Source: a virus. Taken from it: DNA of 53,112 nucleotides. Position numbers and translations under genes: made by a program. This document shows positions 35,280 to 43,271 of the stretch, in pieces. The notes under the pieces are model-generated. The model searched no databases. It was not told the origin of the DNA and saw only the letters and a list, made by a program, of their open reading frames with translations. Numbering within the stretch: position 1 is the stretch's first letter; every line of letters starts with the position of its first letter. The DNA lies in IMG/VR virus record IMGVR_UViG_3300027859_000022, positions 1 through 53,112 of that record. One strand, 5' to 3'.

Positions 35280-37409
35280 CTACTCCTCAAAAAAGTTTGG
35301 ATCTACAGCAACTAATCTTTTAGTTGGCCTTCCTTTTCCTCCCACTTTGACTTCTACCTCTTGAATTTCTCTAGCATTCATAAGCCTTTCTATTATTTCT
35401 TTTACTTCATAAGACTTCATACTTCTAAACAGTTCATGTCTATCAACTTCTCTTTTTGATATACCCTCCCCATTTCTTGACCTAATAAAAGACAGCACTT
35501 GTTTTATTTTTGATTCTATTGCTGAACTTGCAACTCTATCTCTACAAGCTTCTATAAACAGCAAGTCATAGTATCTGACAAAATCAACACACCATTTCAT
35601 AATGTCCCCTGGAATCTTTTTTGCTTTGGGATTCTCCGCAAGAGTAACTGAAAGGGATAGTCGCATGGCTTTTTCTCTAGATCTTGATAGTAATGGCTCT
35701 AAGTTATCTTTCTCAAGTATATCTTGCCTTTTAACAATCTCAGATGCAAAGTCCTGCAGCACTAATTCTGCGTCTTGGTCAAAGTCTAGTACAACTTGCT
35801 CCAAATCAATATCGGCATTGTCAATAGCTACTTCATAAAAATCATTTATAGGTCGCCTTACATAATTAACCCAATTAACAATTCTTAATGGTGCATCTCT
35901 GAACTTTTTAAGTTGTGCAACTCTTCTTGGTTCTTTTGATTCTACAATTAAAAATCTGTTAAGAAATCCGTCTGCTATTCTTCCGCTGTTGAGAGCTTTA
36001 TAAAAGTTTTTAGGCACCGATAAACCAACTAGAGTTATGTTTGGCTTGTGTGTAAGTCGATTCATAAATTGGTCTTTATATTGGTCTGGAACATTCATTA
36101 AAGAATAATTATCAGGTCTTAAAGTACCATGACACCTACCCCAAGCTTCCATTAAAGTTTGAAGTCCATCTTCTCTATTAAAATTTTGTTGTCCGCCTAT
36201 TGACTCCAACCTTTTACCAAACTCATCCATAATGGTAATTTGTGTTGGTCTTTGTCTAAGTATTGAGTGCACAGCTCCACTTGAAGTATAGCCATCTCCT
36301 ACTATCAGCTTTGAATGTTGTGATTCGTTTAGTATGGTTTCTACAAATGTTTTTATGTTTTCTTTTCCTTGTCCTGACTTGGCAATACACATAAAAAACA
36401 AACTAGAAAAATTATTCATATTAGTTCTATAAACTCTGCCACAAGATACTGATGCCAAAGATAAAGCAGCGACCATAGATAATTCAGGTTGTGGTACTTG
36501 TGCAATATCTTCGCAAAAGTTATACATGTCTTTTAATAATCCAGGTGGATCATATAAATCTTTTGGTGGTTTTATATTATCAACTGCTTGAACAAACAAA
36601 GGAGCTTTTTGATTTTTTCTGTCATGTGTAGATTTCACGCTATCAACAACTTGATCAATTTCTCTGATAGTAAGTGGCGGATTATTATTAGTGTTCCACG
36701 ATCTTAAAAAGAATTTTGTAAAGTTAAGGTTTACATTTTTAGAAATCATATAACCTGCAATCCTTGCTGCCTGATCATTCCTTGATCCTTCATTAACTCC
36801 ATCAAGAGAGAAAGGTACAGTTATATTTTTATCTTTGGCACCTGACTCTTTAGGTACACCTGTAATTTTGTACCATTCTTTTTCCGTAAAATCAGGTAAA
36901 TCTCCAATATCATAAACACTCCATCCATCAAGAAAAACAGGTTTGTAAATTGCACCGTTTGCATGTCTATTGTAAGGAGCAATAATTAATCCGCCTTCTC
37001 CTCTAATATCAATAAGTCTTTCTATTGGCGTTTCATTTGTTCTTCTTGTGGCAAAGGTCGTAAAGTTTTGTGGATTATTGTAATAGAAGTGCATACCCTT
37101 ACCTGTAATAACTTTGTAAGGAGTTACTGGTAAATTTTCTTCTACCCAAGTCATAGCCTCAGGCGTGTCTGCATCTACTACAATAAATTTTCCACAAACT
37201 ATAGCAACGACAAGATCATCTCTATCTTTAAACCACTCTTCAACTTTTTCTCTTTCAGGTCTTTTGGTTTTGTATTCTTCCCAAGAGCCTAAATTTTTAG
37301 GGGGCTTTTTATCTTTCCTCTGCAAAGGAATTACACTAAGACCTTCTTCATAATAAGCCATAGCTAATTCATAAGGAGAGTCCTCCTCTGATAAATTTAT
37401 TTGAAACAT
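35280..37409 (-). CDS. Primase-polymerase / helicase (PrimPol + DUF3987-like ATPase)
   Basis: 709 residues. N-terminal PrimPol domain: VVDADTP (D79, D81), GKGMHFYY (H107) and LIDIRGEGG (D134), the three catalytic motifs of archaeo-eukaryotic primases. A PriCT-like helical segment follows at about 205-260 (NEGSRNDQAARIAGYM). The C-terminal part is an ATPase/helicase with the variant Walker A AKSGQGKEN (343-351) and Walker B TIMDE (392-396), then a winged-helix-like C terminus. It should prime and unwind phage DNA. No phage DNA polymerase gene is present, so a host polymerase is probably recruited. Confidence 0.87.
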   Translation of the reverse strand: MFQINLSEEDSPYELAMAYYEEGLSVIPLQRKDKKPPKNLGSWEEYKTKRPEREKVEEWFKDRDDLVVAIVCGKFIVVDADTPEAMTWVEENLPVTPYKVITGKGMHFYYNNPQNFTTFATRRTNETPIERLIDIRGEGGLIIAPYNRHANGAIYKPVFLDGWSVYDIGDLPDFTEKEWYKITGVPKESGAKDKNITVPFSLDGVNEGSRNDQAARIAGYMISKNVNLNFTKFFLRSWNTNNNPPLTIREIDQVVDSVKSTHDRKNQKAPLFVQAVDNIKPPKDLYDPPGLLKDMYNFCEDIAQVPQPELSMVAALSLASVSCGRVYRTNMNNFSSLFFMCIAKSGQGKENIKTFVETILNESQHSKLIVGDGYTSSGAVHSILRQRPTQITIMDEFGKRLESIGGQQNFNREDGLQTLMEAWGRCHGTLRPDNYSLMNVPDQYKDQFMNRLTHKPNITLVGLSVPKNFYKALNSGRIADGFLNRFLIVESKEPRRVAQLKKFRDAPLRIVNWVNYVRRPINDFYEVAIDNADIDLEQVVLDFDQDAELVLQDFASEIVKRQDILEKDNLEPLLSRSREKAMRLSLSVTLAENPKAKKIPGDIMKWCVDFVRYYDLLFIEACRDRVASSAIESKIKQVLSFIRSRNGEGISKREVDRHELFRSMKSYEVKEIIERLMNAREIQEVEVKVGGKGRPTKRLVAVDPNFFEE

Positions 37410-37730
37410 TTAAGATTGAAGATCTTTTATGTTTCCAAATATAGATTCGTAAGTAAGCTTACCCTCTGTCGCTTTAATTATTTGATGAGCTTGTTTTATA
37501 GATGGATTTCTATATCCATAACGCCAAGCTTTAATAGACGCTTCAGAACAATCAAAAGTTGATGCAGACTCCTTAACTCCTAAAAACTCAATATAGTCTT
37601 TAAGTGAGTAGTGCTTTACTTTTTTGTTTTGAAACTCTGGCTCATGTCCAGATTTTTTTAGATTTTTTAGTGCTTCATCCGACAGTTTTTTTTGTCGGTG
37701 ATAGTAATTAGCTTTCCAAATTTCATTCAT
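37410..37730 (-). CDS. HTH transcriptional regulator (106 aa)
   Basis: 106 residues. Residues 40-90 (YSLKDYIEFLGVKESASTFDCSEASIKAWRYGYRNPSIKQAHQIIKATEG) show the helix-turn-helix pattern of Cro/YdaS-like regulators, with an 'ASIKAWRYG--NPS' recognition region. It is the first gene of its operon and faces the Sak4 gene across 87 bases that contain overlapping promoters with TAGTA direct repeats. It probably represses or switches those promoters and may bind the TAGTA box of other promoters. Confidence 0.72.
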   Translation of the reverse strand: MNEIWKANYYHRQKKLSDEALKNLKKSGHEPEFQNKKVKHYSLKDYIEFLGVKESASTFDCSEASIKAWRYGYRNPSIKQAHQIIKATEGKLTYESIFGNIKDLQS

Positions 37731-37752
37731 TTTTTGCTCCTCTTAATAAATG

Positions 37753-37781
37753 TTTACACATAGTATAGTATAGTCTATAAT
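37753..37781 (+). promoter_or_regulatory. Promoter of the Sak4-SSB operon
   Basis: TTTACA (37753-37758), 17 bases, TATAAT (37776-37781); TAGTA begins two bases after the -35, and a second TAGTA follows at 37766-37770. Start of transcription expected near 37788, 30 bases before GTG 37818. Confidence 0.85.
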
Positions 37782-37788
37782 CTTTCAA
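37760..37788 (-). promoter_or_regulatory. Promoter of the HTH-primase operon, overlapping the divergent one
   Basis: On the - strand: TTGAAA (37788-37783), 17 bases, TACTAT (37765-37760). Its -10 lies inside the spacer of the + promoter and its -35 just beyond that promoter's -10, so two polymerases cannot occupy both. Confidence 0.6.
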
Positions 37789-37817
37789 GTTCATTAATTA
37801 AAACAGAGAGGTGAAGA

Positions 37818-38552
37818 GTGAGCATAAAAAATAAAATTGTTACGCCTAGTCAGTTAGTAGATGATCAAGGAGCTAAAATCCTTATCTTTGGCGAAGCTGG
37901 TTCAGGTAAAACAACTATATGTGAAACAGCTCCAGGTAAGACATTAGTCATATCTGCTGAAGCTGGTTTACTTTCTATTAAAGACTCTAAGAATGTTGAT
38001 GCTTTAGAAGTTAAAGAAGCTGCTGAAGTTATGGAAATTCATAGACTTTTAGAATCTGGTGAGATTAAGTACGACACCGTTTGTCTCGATTCAATATCTG
38101 AGATAAGTGAAATCTTACTTAATTTTGAAAAATCAAGAAACAAAGATCCTAGAGCTGCATACGGTAATGTACAAGAAAGCATGACCAATGTTATGAGAGC
38201 TTACAGAGATTTGAAGATGCATGTGGTCTTTTTAGCTAAAAGCGAAAGGACTATTGCTGACGGCATTCCTAATTATGAACCAAAAATGGTTGGTACTAAA
38301 TTAGGTCAAGCTGTTACATATTTCTTTGACGAAGTTTTATCTTTAAGAATAATTGAAGATCAAGACGAAGAAGGTAATGTAATCAAAAGAAGATGGTTGC
38401 AAACTGAAACTGGTCAAGGTCATGTGGCTAAAGATAGAAGTGGTAAGTTAAATCCATTTGAAGAACCTAATCTTACAAAGCTTATTGATAAGTTAGGATT
38501 TGGAGGGGTTAAACAAACCACGCAAGAAGAACCTTTAACTAAAGCGGGGTAA
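37818..38552 (+). CDS. Sak4-like RecA-fold ATPase (single-strand annealing)
   Basis: 244 residues starting at GTG, with a GAGAGG-type ribosome site upstream. Walker A GEAGSGKT (25-32), Walker B TVCLDS (87-92, D91), and MHVVFLAKSE further on, a one-domain RecA-like ATPase of the Sak4 group used in phage recombination. The SSB-like gene follows after two bases, the usual Sak4 partner. The C terminus is a short acidic, Pro-containing tail. Confidence 0.82.
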   Translation: MSIKNKIVTPSQLVDDQGAKILIFGEAGSGKTTICETAPGKTLVISAEAGLLSIKDSKNVDALEVKEAAEVMEIHRLLESGEIKYDTVCLDSISEISEILLNFEKSRNKDPRAAYGNVQESMTNVMRAYRDLKMHVVFLAKSERTIADGIPNYEPKMVGTKLGQAVTYFFDEVLSLRIIEDQDEEGNVIKRRWLQTETGQGHVAKDRSGKLNPFEEPNLTKLIDKLGFGGVKQTTQEEPLTKAG

Positions 38553-38554
38553 TA

Positions 38555-39034
38555 ATGGTAGATTTTGCAGACGTAGATTTCATTGATAGTATTGATGAAA
38601 TGCCTATAGGCCCAAGTGTGGCACCTGAAGGAACTTATCCTTGTAAGGTAATTGAAAGTGTTAAGTACCAATCTAAATCAGGTAATAATACTTTGAAGAT
38701 TACTTTCCAAGTAGATAACGGTAAGTATAAAGATCATGTTGAATACTTTAGTCTTTGGCACCCAACCGAAGATGTTAGAAGGATTGCAACTGAAAAGTTT
38801 ACTAGATTAGCTAAAGCTGTCGGGTTTAAAAAGTACCCAGATGATGCTTCAGCTTATGTTGGTAAAGAATTACTAATGAATCTCAGAAATGTAGATGAAG
38901 ATTGGAAAGATAATGACGGTAATACTCGTACTACGACAAAAACTGTCGTCAGGTCTTATGAATTTAAGAACGACTTTCCTCAATCATCTGAGTCTGCGTC
39001 AGAAGATTCAGAAGTAAGTCCACCTCCTTTTTGA
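38555..39034 (+). CDS. ssDNA-binding protein, DUF669-like
   Basis: 159 residues. The central part (PEGTYPCKVIESVKYQSKSGNNTLKITFQV...DHVEYFSLWHP) is the beta-barrel of DUF669-type phage single-strand binding proteins. The C terminus is acidic (SESASEDSEV) and ends PPPF, like the SSB tip that recruits replication proteins. It is paired with Sak4 in one operon. The last 55 bases overlap the convergent gene on the other strand. Confidence 0.8.
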   Translation: MVDFADVDFIDSIDEMPIGPSVAPEGTYPCKVIESVKYQSKSGNNTLKITFQVDNGKYKDHVEYFSLWHPTEDVRRIATEKFTRLAKAVGFKKYPDDASAYVGKELLMNLRNVDEDWKDNDGNTRTTTKTVVRSYEFKNDFPQSSESASEDSEVSPPPF

Positions 39035-39306
39035 TTGATAAAATCGAAGGGGGAGTCTTGTATATGCTCTCCCTTCACCAACACCCCAACAGAATCATCT
39101 AATAACTTTCTAATAATAGCAGGAAACTCTGCTCTTTCTGGCTGCATGTCCATAGTCCAAACTAAATCTGAAAAAGATTGTTTGATTTCTTCGTAACTAG
39201 GCACTATTTGACAAAAGTAAGTCTCTAATTCTTTATTTTTTTTTGATAATTCATCAACTTTTTTTTCTAAATTTTCTATATAAACATCTTTATCTAGTTC
39301 TTTCAT
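38980..39306 (-). CDS. Coiled-coil protein at convergent junction (108 aa)
   Basis: 108 residues. The N-terminal 30 are a coiled coil (IENLEKKVDELSKKNKELETYF) and the rest is polar. The 3' end overlaps the SSB gene by 55 bases on the opposite strand. It is the last gene of the - strand run from 42724. No family recognised. Confidence 0.6.
   Translation of the reverse strand: MKELDKDVYIENLEKKVDELSKKNKELETYFCQIVPSYEEIKQSFSDLVWTMDMQPERAEFPAIIRKLLDDSVGVLVKGEHIQDSPFDFINQKGGGLTSESSDADSDD
39046..39076. other. Hairpin at the convergent operon junction
   Basis: GAAGGGGGAG (39046-39055) pairs with CTCTCCCTTC (39067-39076), ten pairs with one G-T, loop of 11. It lacks a T-run on the + side. It lies inside the - strand gene and just after the SSB gene. 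A weak or factor-dependent terminator is possible. Confidence 0.45.
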
Positions 39307-39458
39307 CTTCCTTGCCCTCTATATTTTAATTTTTGTTGTCTCCTCTTATGCTTGTTCATTGTGCTAGTCATAGTATTTTTATGAATACCCTGGCTTGTTT
39401 TTTTTCCTCTAGATCCACAAACAGATTTGTGTTCTTGAAAATGTTTTGTTTTTTGCAT
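39303..39458 (-). CDS. Small basic protein (51 aa)
   Basis: 51-residue ORF with start overlapping the previous stop (TAATG) and stop overlapping the next start (ATGA). Strongly basic (CGSRGKKTSQGIHKN, NKHKRRQQKLKYRGQGR), a nucleic-acid-binding type of composition. No family recognised. Exact gene coupling on both sides supports it. Confidence 0.62.
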   Translation of the reverse strand: MQKTKHFQEHKSVCGSRGKKTSQGIHKNTMTSTMNKHKRRQQKLKYRGQGR

Positions 39459-39712
39459 TATCTTAAGTTCGCTTTTATTATGTGAAAAGCTACATTTATT
39501 TTATCTAGTTTATATTCTATTTTCTTTAGTTTTTCTTTATTTCCCGTATCTGTCCACGCAAAAGAAACCTCATCTATAAAATCTTCTATAATTTTTAAAG
39601 ACTCTAATAGGGCCTCGTCAGCTTCAGATTTTGTGTGTTGTTCTTTTAAATTGTTCCAAAGAGCTTGATTAAATTCTTTCTCTGCTTTTTTATTTTTCTT
39701 CTTTTTCTTCAT
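39458..39712 (-). CDS. Small helical protein (84 aa)
   Basis: 84 residues. A Lys-rich start (MKKKKKNKKAEKEF) is followed by acidic helices (TKSEADEALLESLKIIEDFIDEVSFAW). It overlaps the upstream micro-gene by 23 bases. Function unknown. Confidence 0.62.
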   Translation of the reverse strand: MKKKKKNKKAEKEFNQALWNNLKEQHTKSEADEALLESLKIIEDFIDEVSFAWTDTGNKEKLKKIEYKLDKINVAFHIIKANLR

Positions 39713-39812
39713 CTTCCCAATTTTGTATTTGTTCTAATAGGTGCTCAGGCAATACAACTTCATTGTTTGCTACTTTATTTTCAAGATAATCTTTTAATTT
39801 TTGTAATATCAT
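39690..39812 (-). CDS. Micro-protein after the methyltransferase (40 aa)
   Basis: 40-residue acidic, helical product (MILQKLKDYLENKV...NWEDEEKEEK) starting in ATGA overlap with the methyltransferase stop. Unknown function; coupling supports translation. Confidence 0.55.
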   Translation of the reverse strand: MILQKLKDYLENKVANNEVVLPEHLLEQIQNWEDEEKEEK

Positions 39813-41125
39813 TTTAGATCCATATTTTTTAAAATGTGTGCGATAACATCTATAGTCCAACCGTTGCCTAACATTTTTAGTCTTTGCGAGTTTGATACAT
39901 GGTTAGTGTAATTATCAGGAACTGTTTGAAGGCGTTCACATTCTATTGGTAAAAGTTTTCTCCAAGATAAATCTTCTACTACAACACTATCCTTTTGTAC
40001 TGATCCTATTGAATTACTTTTTTGATCTTTTCTTAGCTCTAGCATTTGCTCAGGCTTTGAGTCTTTCCATTTTACCCTTTGCCCTTTATCGTCATAAGAC
40101 CTTGCTCTCCAAGCTCCTGATAAAACTTTAGGCTCACGATTACCACCTCCCATTGTATTTAATGTTGGCGACTTGCCTTCTGGTGAGTAAACTCTTTTTA
40201 GTATGTCGTGTCCATTTATGTCAACAGCTACGCCAACTTGCATAGGCGTGGTTGCTTTTTCATTTACCCACATGTTTCCATTGCTGATATTTGTTCTTAG
40301 CGTAGTGGATTTATTACCTTTAATTTCTTTTTTATTATAAGGATCATTGAATTTAGCATTTTTATTTTCGACATATTTTTCTACGGAGTTTTTAGATATG
40401 TATTTTTTGTTTAAAGCATAAAGGCTATCTGTCGATTGTTTGTATTGATTTGCAAGTAAAGCCCCACTCTTTTCTTGGCCAGGTTTAAAAGCTCTGGATC
40501 TTGGGTTATCTTTTGCTCTTTTATTTGCAAGATCAGATAAAGCATAACTTTCTGTATTTTCTTTAATAAGAATATCTTCCAAAATAATATTTTTATCTAT
40601 TGGCTGCTCTATGTTTGGTATGTTAGTCCAATACAATCTCAGTCTATTTTGAGCTGATACAAGAGCTGAATTAATTAAAATGGGCTTTATCTTACCTTCA
40701 AATAAATCGCCACCTTGAAACTCAGGATAGCAAACAGAAACCTGGTTTGTTATTACATCTTGAAACTCTTGTTTCATTCTGACATTTTCTAATAAAAAAT
40801 ATTTTGGCTTTATTTCTTTTAATAACCTAATGAACTCAAAAAATAGTGCAGACCTTGGATCGTCAAAAGCCAACTGTTTGCCAGCAAAAGAAAAACCCTG
40901 ACAAGGAGAACCAGCAAGTATTAAATCTACATCTTTGAAATCTTTTGGATCTAAATTACAAACATCTCCAACTTGGATTGTGTCGGGAAAATTAGCTTGG
41001 GCTACTTGAATTGCAAACTTGTCTATTTCACTTGCATAATAAGTATCTACCTCAATACCAAGTCTTTTTAGAGCTAACTGACCACAACTCATTCCATCAA
41101 ACAAACTTAGAACTCTAATCCCCAT
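39809..41125 (-). CDS. C5 cytosine DNA methyltransferase
   Basis: 438 residues with motif I LFDGMSCGQLAL (8-19), motif IV GSPCQGFSFAG (72-82, catalytic C75), motif VI ENV (113-115), motif VIII QNRLRLYW (159-166) and C-terminal motifs ERLQTVPDNYT and MLGNGWT-DVI. The target-recognition region is at about 200-380. It transfers methyl from SAM to cytosine C5 in a specific site, which may protect phage DNA from restriction or mark promoters. No restriction partner is visible. The recognition site cannot be read from the sequence. Confidence 0.94.
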   Translation of the reverse strand: MGIRVLSLFDGMSCGQLALKRLGIEVDTYYASEIDKFAIQVAQANFPDTIQVGDVCNLDPKDFKDVDLILAGSPCQGFSFAGKQLAFDDPRSALFFEFIRLLKEIKPKYFLLENVRMKQEFQDVITNQVSVCYPEFQGGDLFEGKIKPILINSALVSAQNRLRLYWTNIPNIEQPIDKNIILEDILIKENTESYALSDLANKRAKDNPRSRAFKPGQEKSGALLANQYKQSTDSLYALNKKYISKNSVEKYVENKNAKFNDPYNKKEIKGNKSTTLRTNISNGNMWVNEKATTPMQVGVAVDINGHDILKRVYSPEGKSPTLNTMGGGNREPKVLSGAWRARSYDDKGQRVKWKDSKPEQMLELRKDQKSNSIGSVQKDSVVVEDLSWRKLLPIECERLQTVPDNYTNHVSNSQRLKMLGNGWTIDVIAHILKNMDLK

Positions 41126-41318
41126 CTGTCCTAGTATAATAAATAGTAAAAGATTTTGTAGCTTTATTAGTAATCTTTTTAATGAAACAATCAGGCGATA
41201 AAGCTTTTACCTTATTGAAAGCATGTTCAAAAGAAACACAGTCAGATGCCTGAATAATTTTTAACTTATCTCCTTGCTGAACTTCAGCTTGATAATCGTG
41301 TCTAACCTCTAAGGTCAT
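41115..41318 (-). CDS. Small unknown protein (67 aa)
   Basis: 67 residues, mixed alpha/beta, with GDKLKIIQASDCVSFEHAFNKV and FTIYYTRTDGD. It overlaps the methyltransferase start by 11 bases and could be its accessory protein. No recognised family. Confidence 0.6.
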   Translation of the reverse strand: MTLEVRHDYQAEVQQGDKLKIIQASDCVSFEHAFNKVKALSPDCFIKKITNKATKSFTIYYTRTDGD

Positions 41319-41442
41319 CTTTAATATTAAGTATGTGTTTAGATCTTGCTACTGGATCTGCTATATACATCCGATAAATGCAATCATCTTTGCCGTCAAA
41401 ACCTAATATAACTTCCCCTTCAATTCTGTAATAAGCGATCAT
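41302..41442 (-). CDS. Micro-protein (46 aa)
   Basis: 46 residues (MIAYYRIEGEVILGFDGKDDC...), beta-type, with a clear ribosome site (AAAGGAG) six bases before the ATG. Overlaps the next gene by 17 bases. Unknown function. Confidence 0.55.
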   Translation of the reverse strand: MIAYYRIEGEVILGFDGKDDCIYRMYIADPVARSKHILNIKDDLRG

Positions 41443-41530
41443 TTTTTCTCCTTTTTTTAACATGTTTTTGTAATCTTAACAAAGTTTGATCTGTTAATTT
41501 ACCTGCATATTTTATTTTTGTGTTAGTCAT
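41420..41530 (-). CDS. Basic micro-protein (36 aa)
   Basis: 36 residues, Lys/Arg-rich (QKHVKKRRKNDRLL), with GGAGAAGTAT before the ATG. It overlaps both neighbours. Unknown function. Confidence 0.5.
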   Translation of the reverse strand: MTNTKIKYAGKLTDQTLLRLQKHVKKRRKNDRLLQN

Positions 41531-41630
41531 ATACTTCTCCAAATACAATCCAAACATCTATATTTGCTAACAAAAATATTAAAGATCCTGCTAAGAAAAG
41601 TATTATGTAATCTTTTGCAGTAAGTTTCAT
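41523..41630 (-). CDS. Membrane micro-protein (35 aa)
   Basis: 35 residues with a hydrophobic core (YIILFLAGSLIFLLA), one membrane span with a short charged start. Overlaps the next gene by eight bases and the previous one by four. Confidence 0.55.
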   Translation of the reverse strand: MKLTAKDYIILFLAGSLIFLLANIDVWIVFGEVYD

Positions 41631-41725
41631 AAACTAACAATACCGACTGCTATATTCCAAGACATAATCAGTAGCCCTATCAAGATGCAAATCCCCAAAG
41701 CTATAGCCCACTTATCTTCTCTCAT
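41627..41725 (-). CDS. Membrane micro-protein (32 aa)
   Basis: 32 residues, charged start (MREDKW) then one hydrophobic span (AIALGICILIGLLIM). Start overlaps the exonuclease stop (TGATG), stop overlaps the next start (ATGA). Confidence 0.55.
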   Translation of the reverse strand: MREDKWAIALGICILIGLLIMSWNIAVGIVSL

Positions 41726-42609
41726 CAAATCTCTCTGTCGTTGTCCTCTCTGAGCTTAATTTCTACAAGATTAGGAGAATTGTAGATCATAGGCTCTTCG
41801 CCCTTCATAACATCTCTATATAGCCCTAAAGTGCCTTCTAATGCTATCCACCCAGCTACTAAATCTTTTTCAGACATTTTGAAGATTTTACTAGCATAAG
41901 GTTTCTTTTTTTCTTGTGCGACAAAGTAAAACCCTTCTACCTTAAATCCTGCCTTTTCATACCCTCTTTTGTACCAAGACGCTTGTAAATCATAGCCGTA
42001 CTTACGAACAGAGCTTAGAAATCCTTTAGGCGAACAATCCATTGTAGTTTTGTAATCAACAATAATTATATTCTTTTCGGAATACGGCTGACCTATTGGG
42101 TGTCTAATAACATCAGATCTTAACTTGCAAAGTGTTTCTCCTTCATACCAATAAAATGACGACTCATATGGACTTTCAAATATAGAAGGATAATCAAGCT
42201 CATTTGGATTGAGGTACTTACTTGCCTCAGGAATAAGTGCATCTTGCATGGCAAAAATATCTTCTTTTTGTTGATTATTAATGACGGTATAACCTCTTTG
42301 CTCATAGTCTGCTTTTAACGACTTATTGGCACTTGTATAAGGAGATCCGACAATAACTGCTATATCCTTATCAAAAGCCTCTTGACCTTCAACTATAAGG
42401 GCGTGGGCTGCTGTCCCAAACCTTAGAGCTGGAGAGTCCTCTATCTCTTGATATAAAGCATGTACTTGGCTATCCATAAACTTTCTTATGGTTGACGAAC
42501 TTACGCCTGGACTGTTGTGATAAAAGCTATTGGTTAGCTTTGGGAAATAATATGCTTCATTCAAAACATAATTTTTATGTGGCTCTAGTATTTCAGGCAG
42601 ACTTTGCAT
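41725..42609 (-). CDS. RecE/Exo VIII-like PD-(D/E)XK exonuclease
   Basis: 294 residues with the RecE/Cas4-like order: GTAAH (65-69), CKLRSD (161-166, D166), VDYKT (184-188, D185 and K187) and DLQASWY (207-213, Q209), then EKKKPYA. This is a 5'-3' exonuclease fold that prepares single strands for the Sak4 annealing protein; the pair forms a phage recombination system. A GAGGAGGAG ribosome site lies inside the upstream small gene. Confidence 0.84.
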   Translation of the reverse strand: MQSLPEILEPHKNYVLNEAYYFPKLTNSFYHNSPGVSSSTIRKFMDSQVHALYQEIEDSPALRFGTAAHALIVEGQEAFDKDIAVIVGSPYTSANKSLKADYEQRGYTVINNQQKEDIFAMQDALIPEASKYLNPNELDYPSIFESPYESSFYWYEGETLCKLRSDVIRHPIGQPYSEKNIIIVDYKTTMDCSPKGFLSSVRKYGYDLQASWYKRGYEKAGFKVEGFYFVAQEKKKPYASKIFKMSEKDLVAGWIALEGTLGLYRDVMKGEEPMIYNSPNLVEIKLREDNDREI

Positions 42610-42724
42610 GTTGCTCCTCCTCTTTTAATTTTTGTTTAATTTCCTTAATCCATTCTTTAGTTCTTGCTAAGTCAAACTCAGCCATAGCTAACTGATGAAT
42701 TAAATCCTCTTCTTCTCTTTTCAT
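42593..42724 (-). CDS. Small helical protein (43 aa), first gene of the operon
   Basis: 43-residue charged helix (MKREEEDLIHQLAMAEFDLAR...), ATG about 14 bases after the predicted transcription start. It overlaps the exonuclease gene by 17 bases and contains its ribosome site, so it may act as a leader for coupling. Confidence 0.6.
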   Translation of the reverse strand: MKREEEDLIHQLAMAEFDLARTKEWIKEIKQKLKEEEQHAKSA

Positions 42725-42744
42725 AAACTCTTACCTCTGCTTGT

Positions 42745-42774
42745 ATTATATACACAATTAGTATAATATGTCCA
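42745..42774 (-). promoter_or_regulatory. Promoter of the exonuclease-methyltransferase operon
   Basis: On the - strand: TGGACA (42774-42769), 18 bases, TATAAT (42750-42745). The + strand here reads TATATACACA (42747-42756), an element repeated in the right arm. Confidence 0.72.
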
Positions 42775-42863
42775 CTATTCGTAATTAAGGGGAGATTTTT
42801 TAAGTTGCTCCTCTTAGTTCTAGTGCCGTTCATGTCATTCTCCCAAATTAACGGCTAAGGTTT

Positions 42864-42892
42864 CGGAGAGAGCCTGGCTAGAAATCTCTCCG
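42864..42892 (+). other. Hairpin in the divergent gap 42725-42930
   Basis: CGGAGAGA (42864-42871) and TCTCTCCG (42885-42892) form a perfect 8-bp stem with a 13-base loop that contains GCCTGGC. No T-run follows. The 206-base gap holds this hairpin, the - promoter and a TATAAT at 42920; otherwise nothing is recognised. Confidence 0.6.
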
Positions 42893-42919
42893 CCCTTTCC
42901 TATAGTCGTTAAGTATGTA

Positions 42920-42925
42920 TATAAT
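42920..42925 (+). promoter_or_regulatory. -10 box just before gene 42931
   Basis: TATAAT only five bases before the ATG. With a start six to seven bases downstream, the mRNA would be nearly leaderless. No good -35 is present 17 bases upstream. Confidence 0.4.
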
Positions 42926-42930
42926 CTGTT

Positions 42931-43224
42931 ATGGCTTACGAAGTTATAAATTTTACTGAAAAATTAGGGCCGCCTACTACTCAAGAACTTATAAGCAAAT
43001 GCGATAGCATAGTAGATAATCATTGCATAAGAGGAGAGTCGGAACTTATGACTAGCCTTTGTATGCTTTCTTATGCTTTGCAAAAGATAATGCAGATCAC
43101 ACAGTCGGAACAAGAAACAGTACGCCTGGTTAATGAAACTTTAGATGCTCATTTACCTGATAATTACATAGGGGAAGAAGGTATATATTTTACTGCTGAT
43201 TTTGAATTAGATCCTGAAAATTAA
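42931..43224 (+). CDS. Unknown small protein (97 aa) upstream of the small terminase
   Basis: 97 residues, helical, acidic at the C terminus (VINFTEKLGPPTTQELISKCDSIVDNHCIRGES, LNDAH-like helices, DFELDPEN). No family recognised. It has its own -10 box and is followed by a terminator hairpin, so it is monocistronic. Confidence 0.62.
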   Translation: MAYEVINFTEKLGPPTTQELISKCDSIVDNHCIRGESELMTSLCMLSYALQKIMQITQSEQETVRLVNETLDAHLPDNYIGEEGIYFTADFELDPEN

Positions 43225-43231
43225 TATTGTC

Positions 43232-43271
43232 GGGTTTTTGTCATGGTGTTTATGACAACGCAAACCCTTTA
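43232..43271 (+). terminator. Terminator after gene 42931
   Basis: GGGTTTTTGTCAT (43232-43244) pairs with ATGACAA-(3-base bulge)-AAACCC (43252-43267), followed by TTTAT. A GTCGG motif begins at 43229, close to the stop codon. Confidence 0.65.

Noticed and set aside
42780-42900. Possible tRNA or small RNA in the gap before 42931
   Set aside because: Only one hairpin with a 13-base loop is present; no T-loop GTTC pattern or cloverleaf could be drawn.
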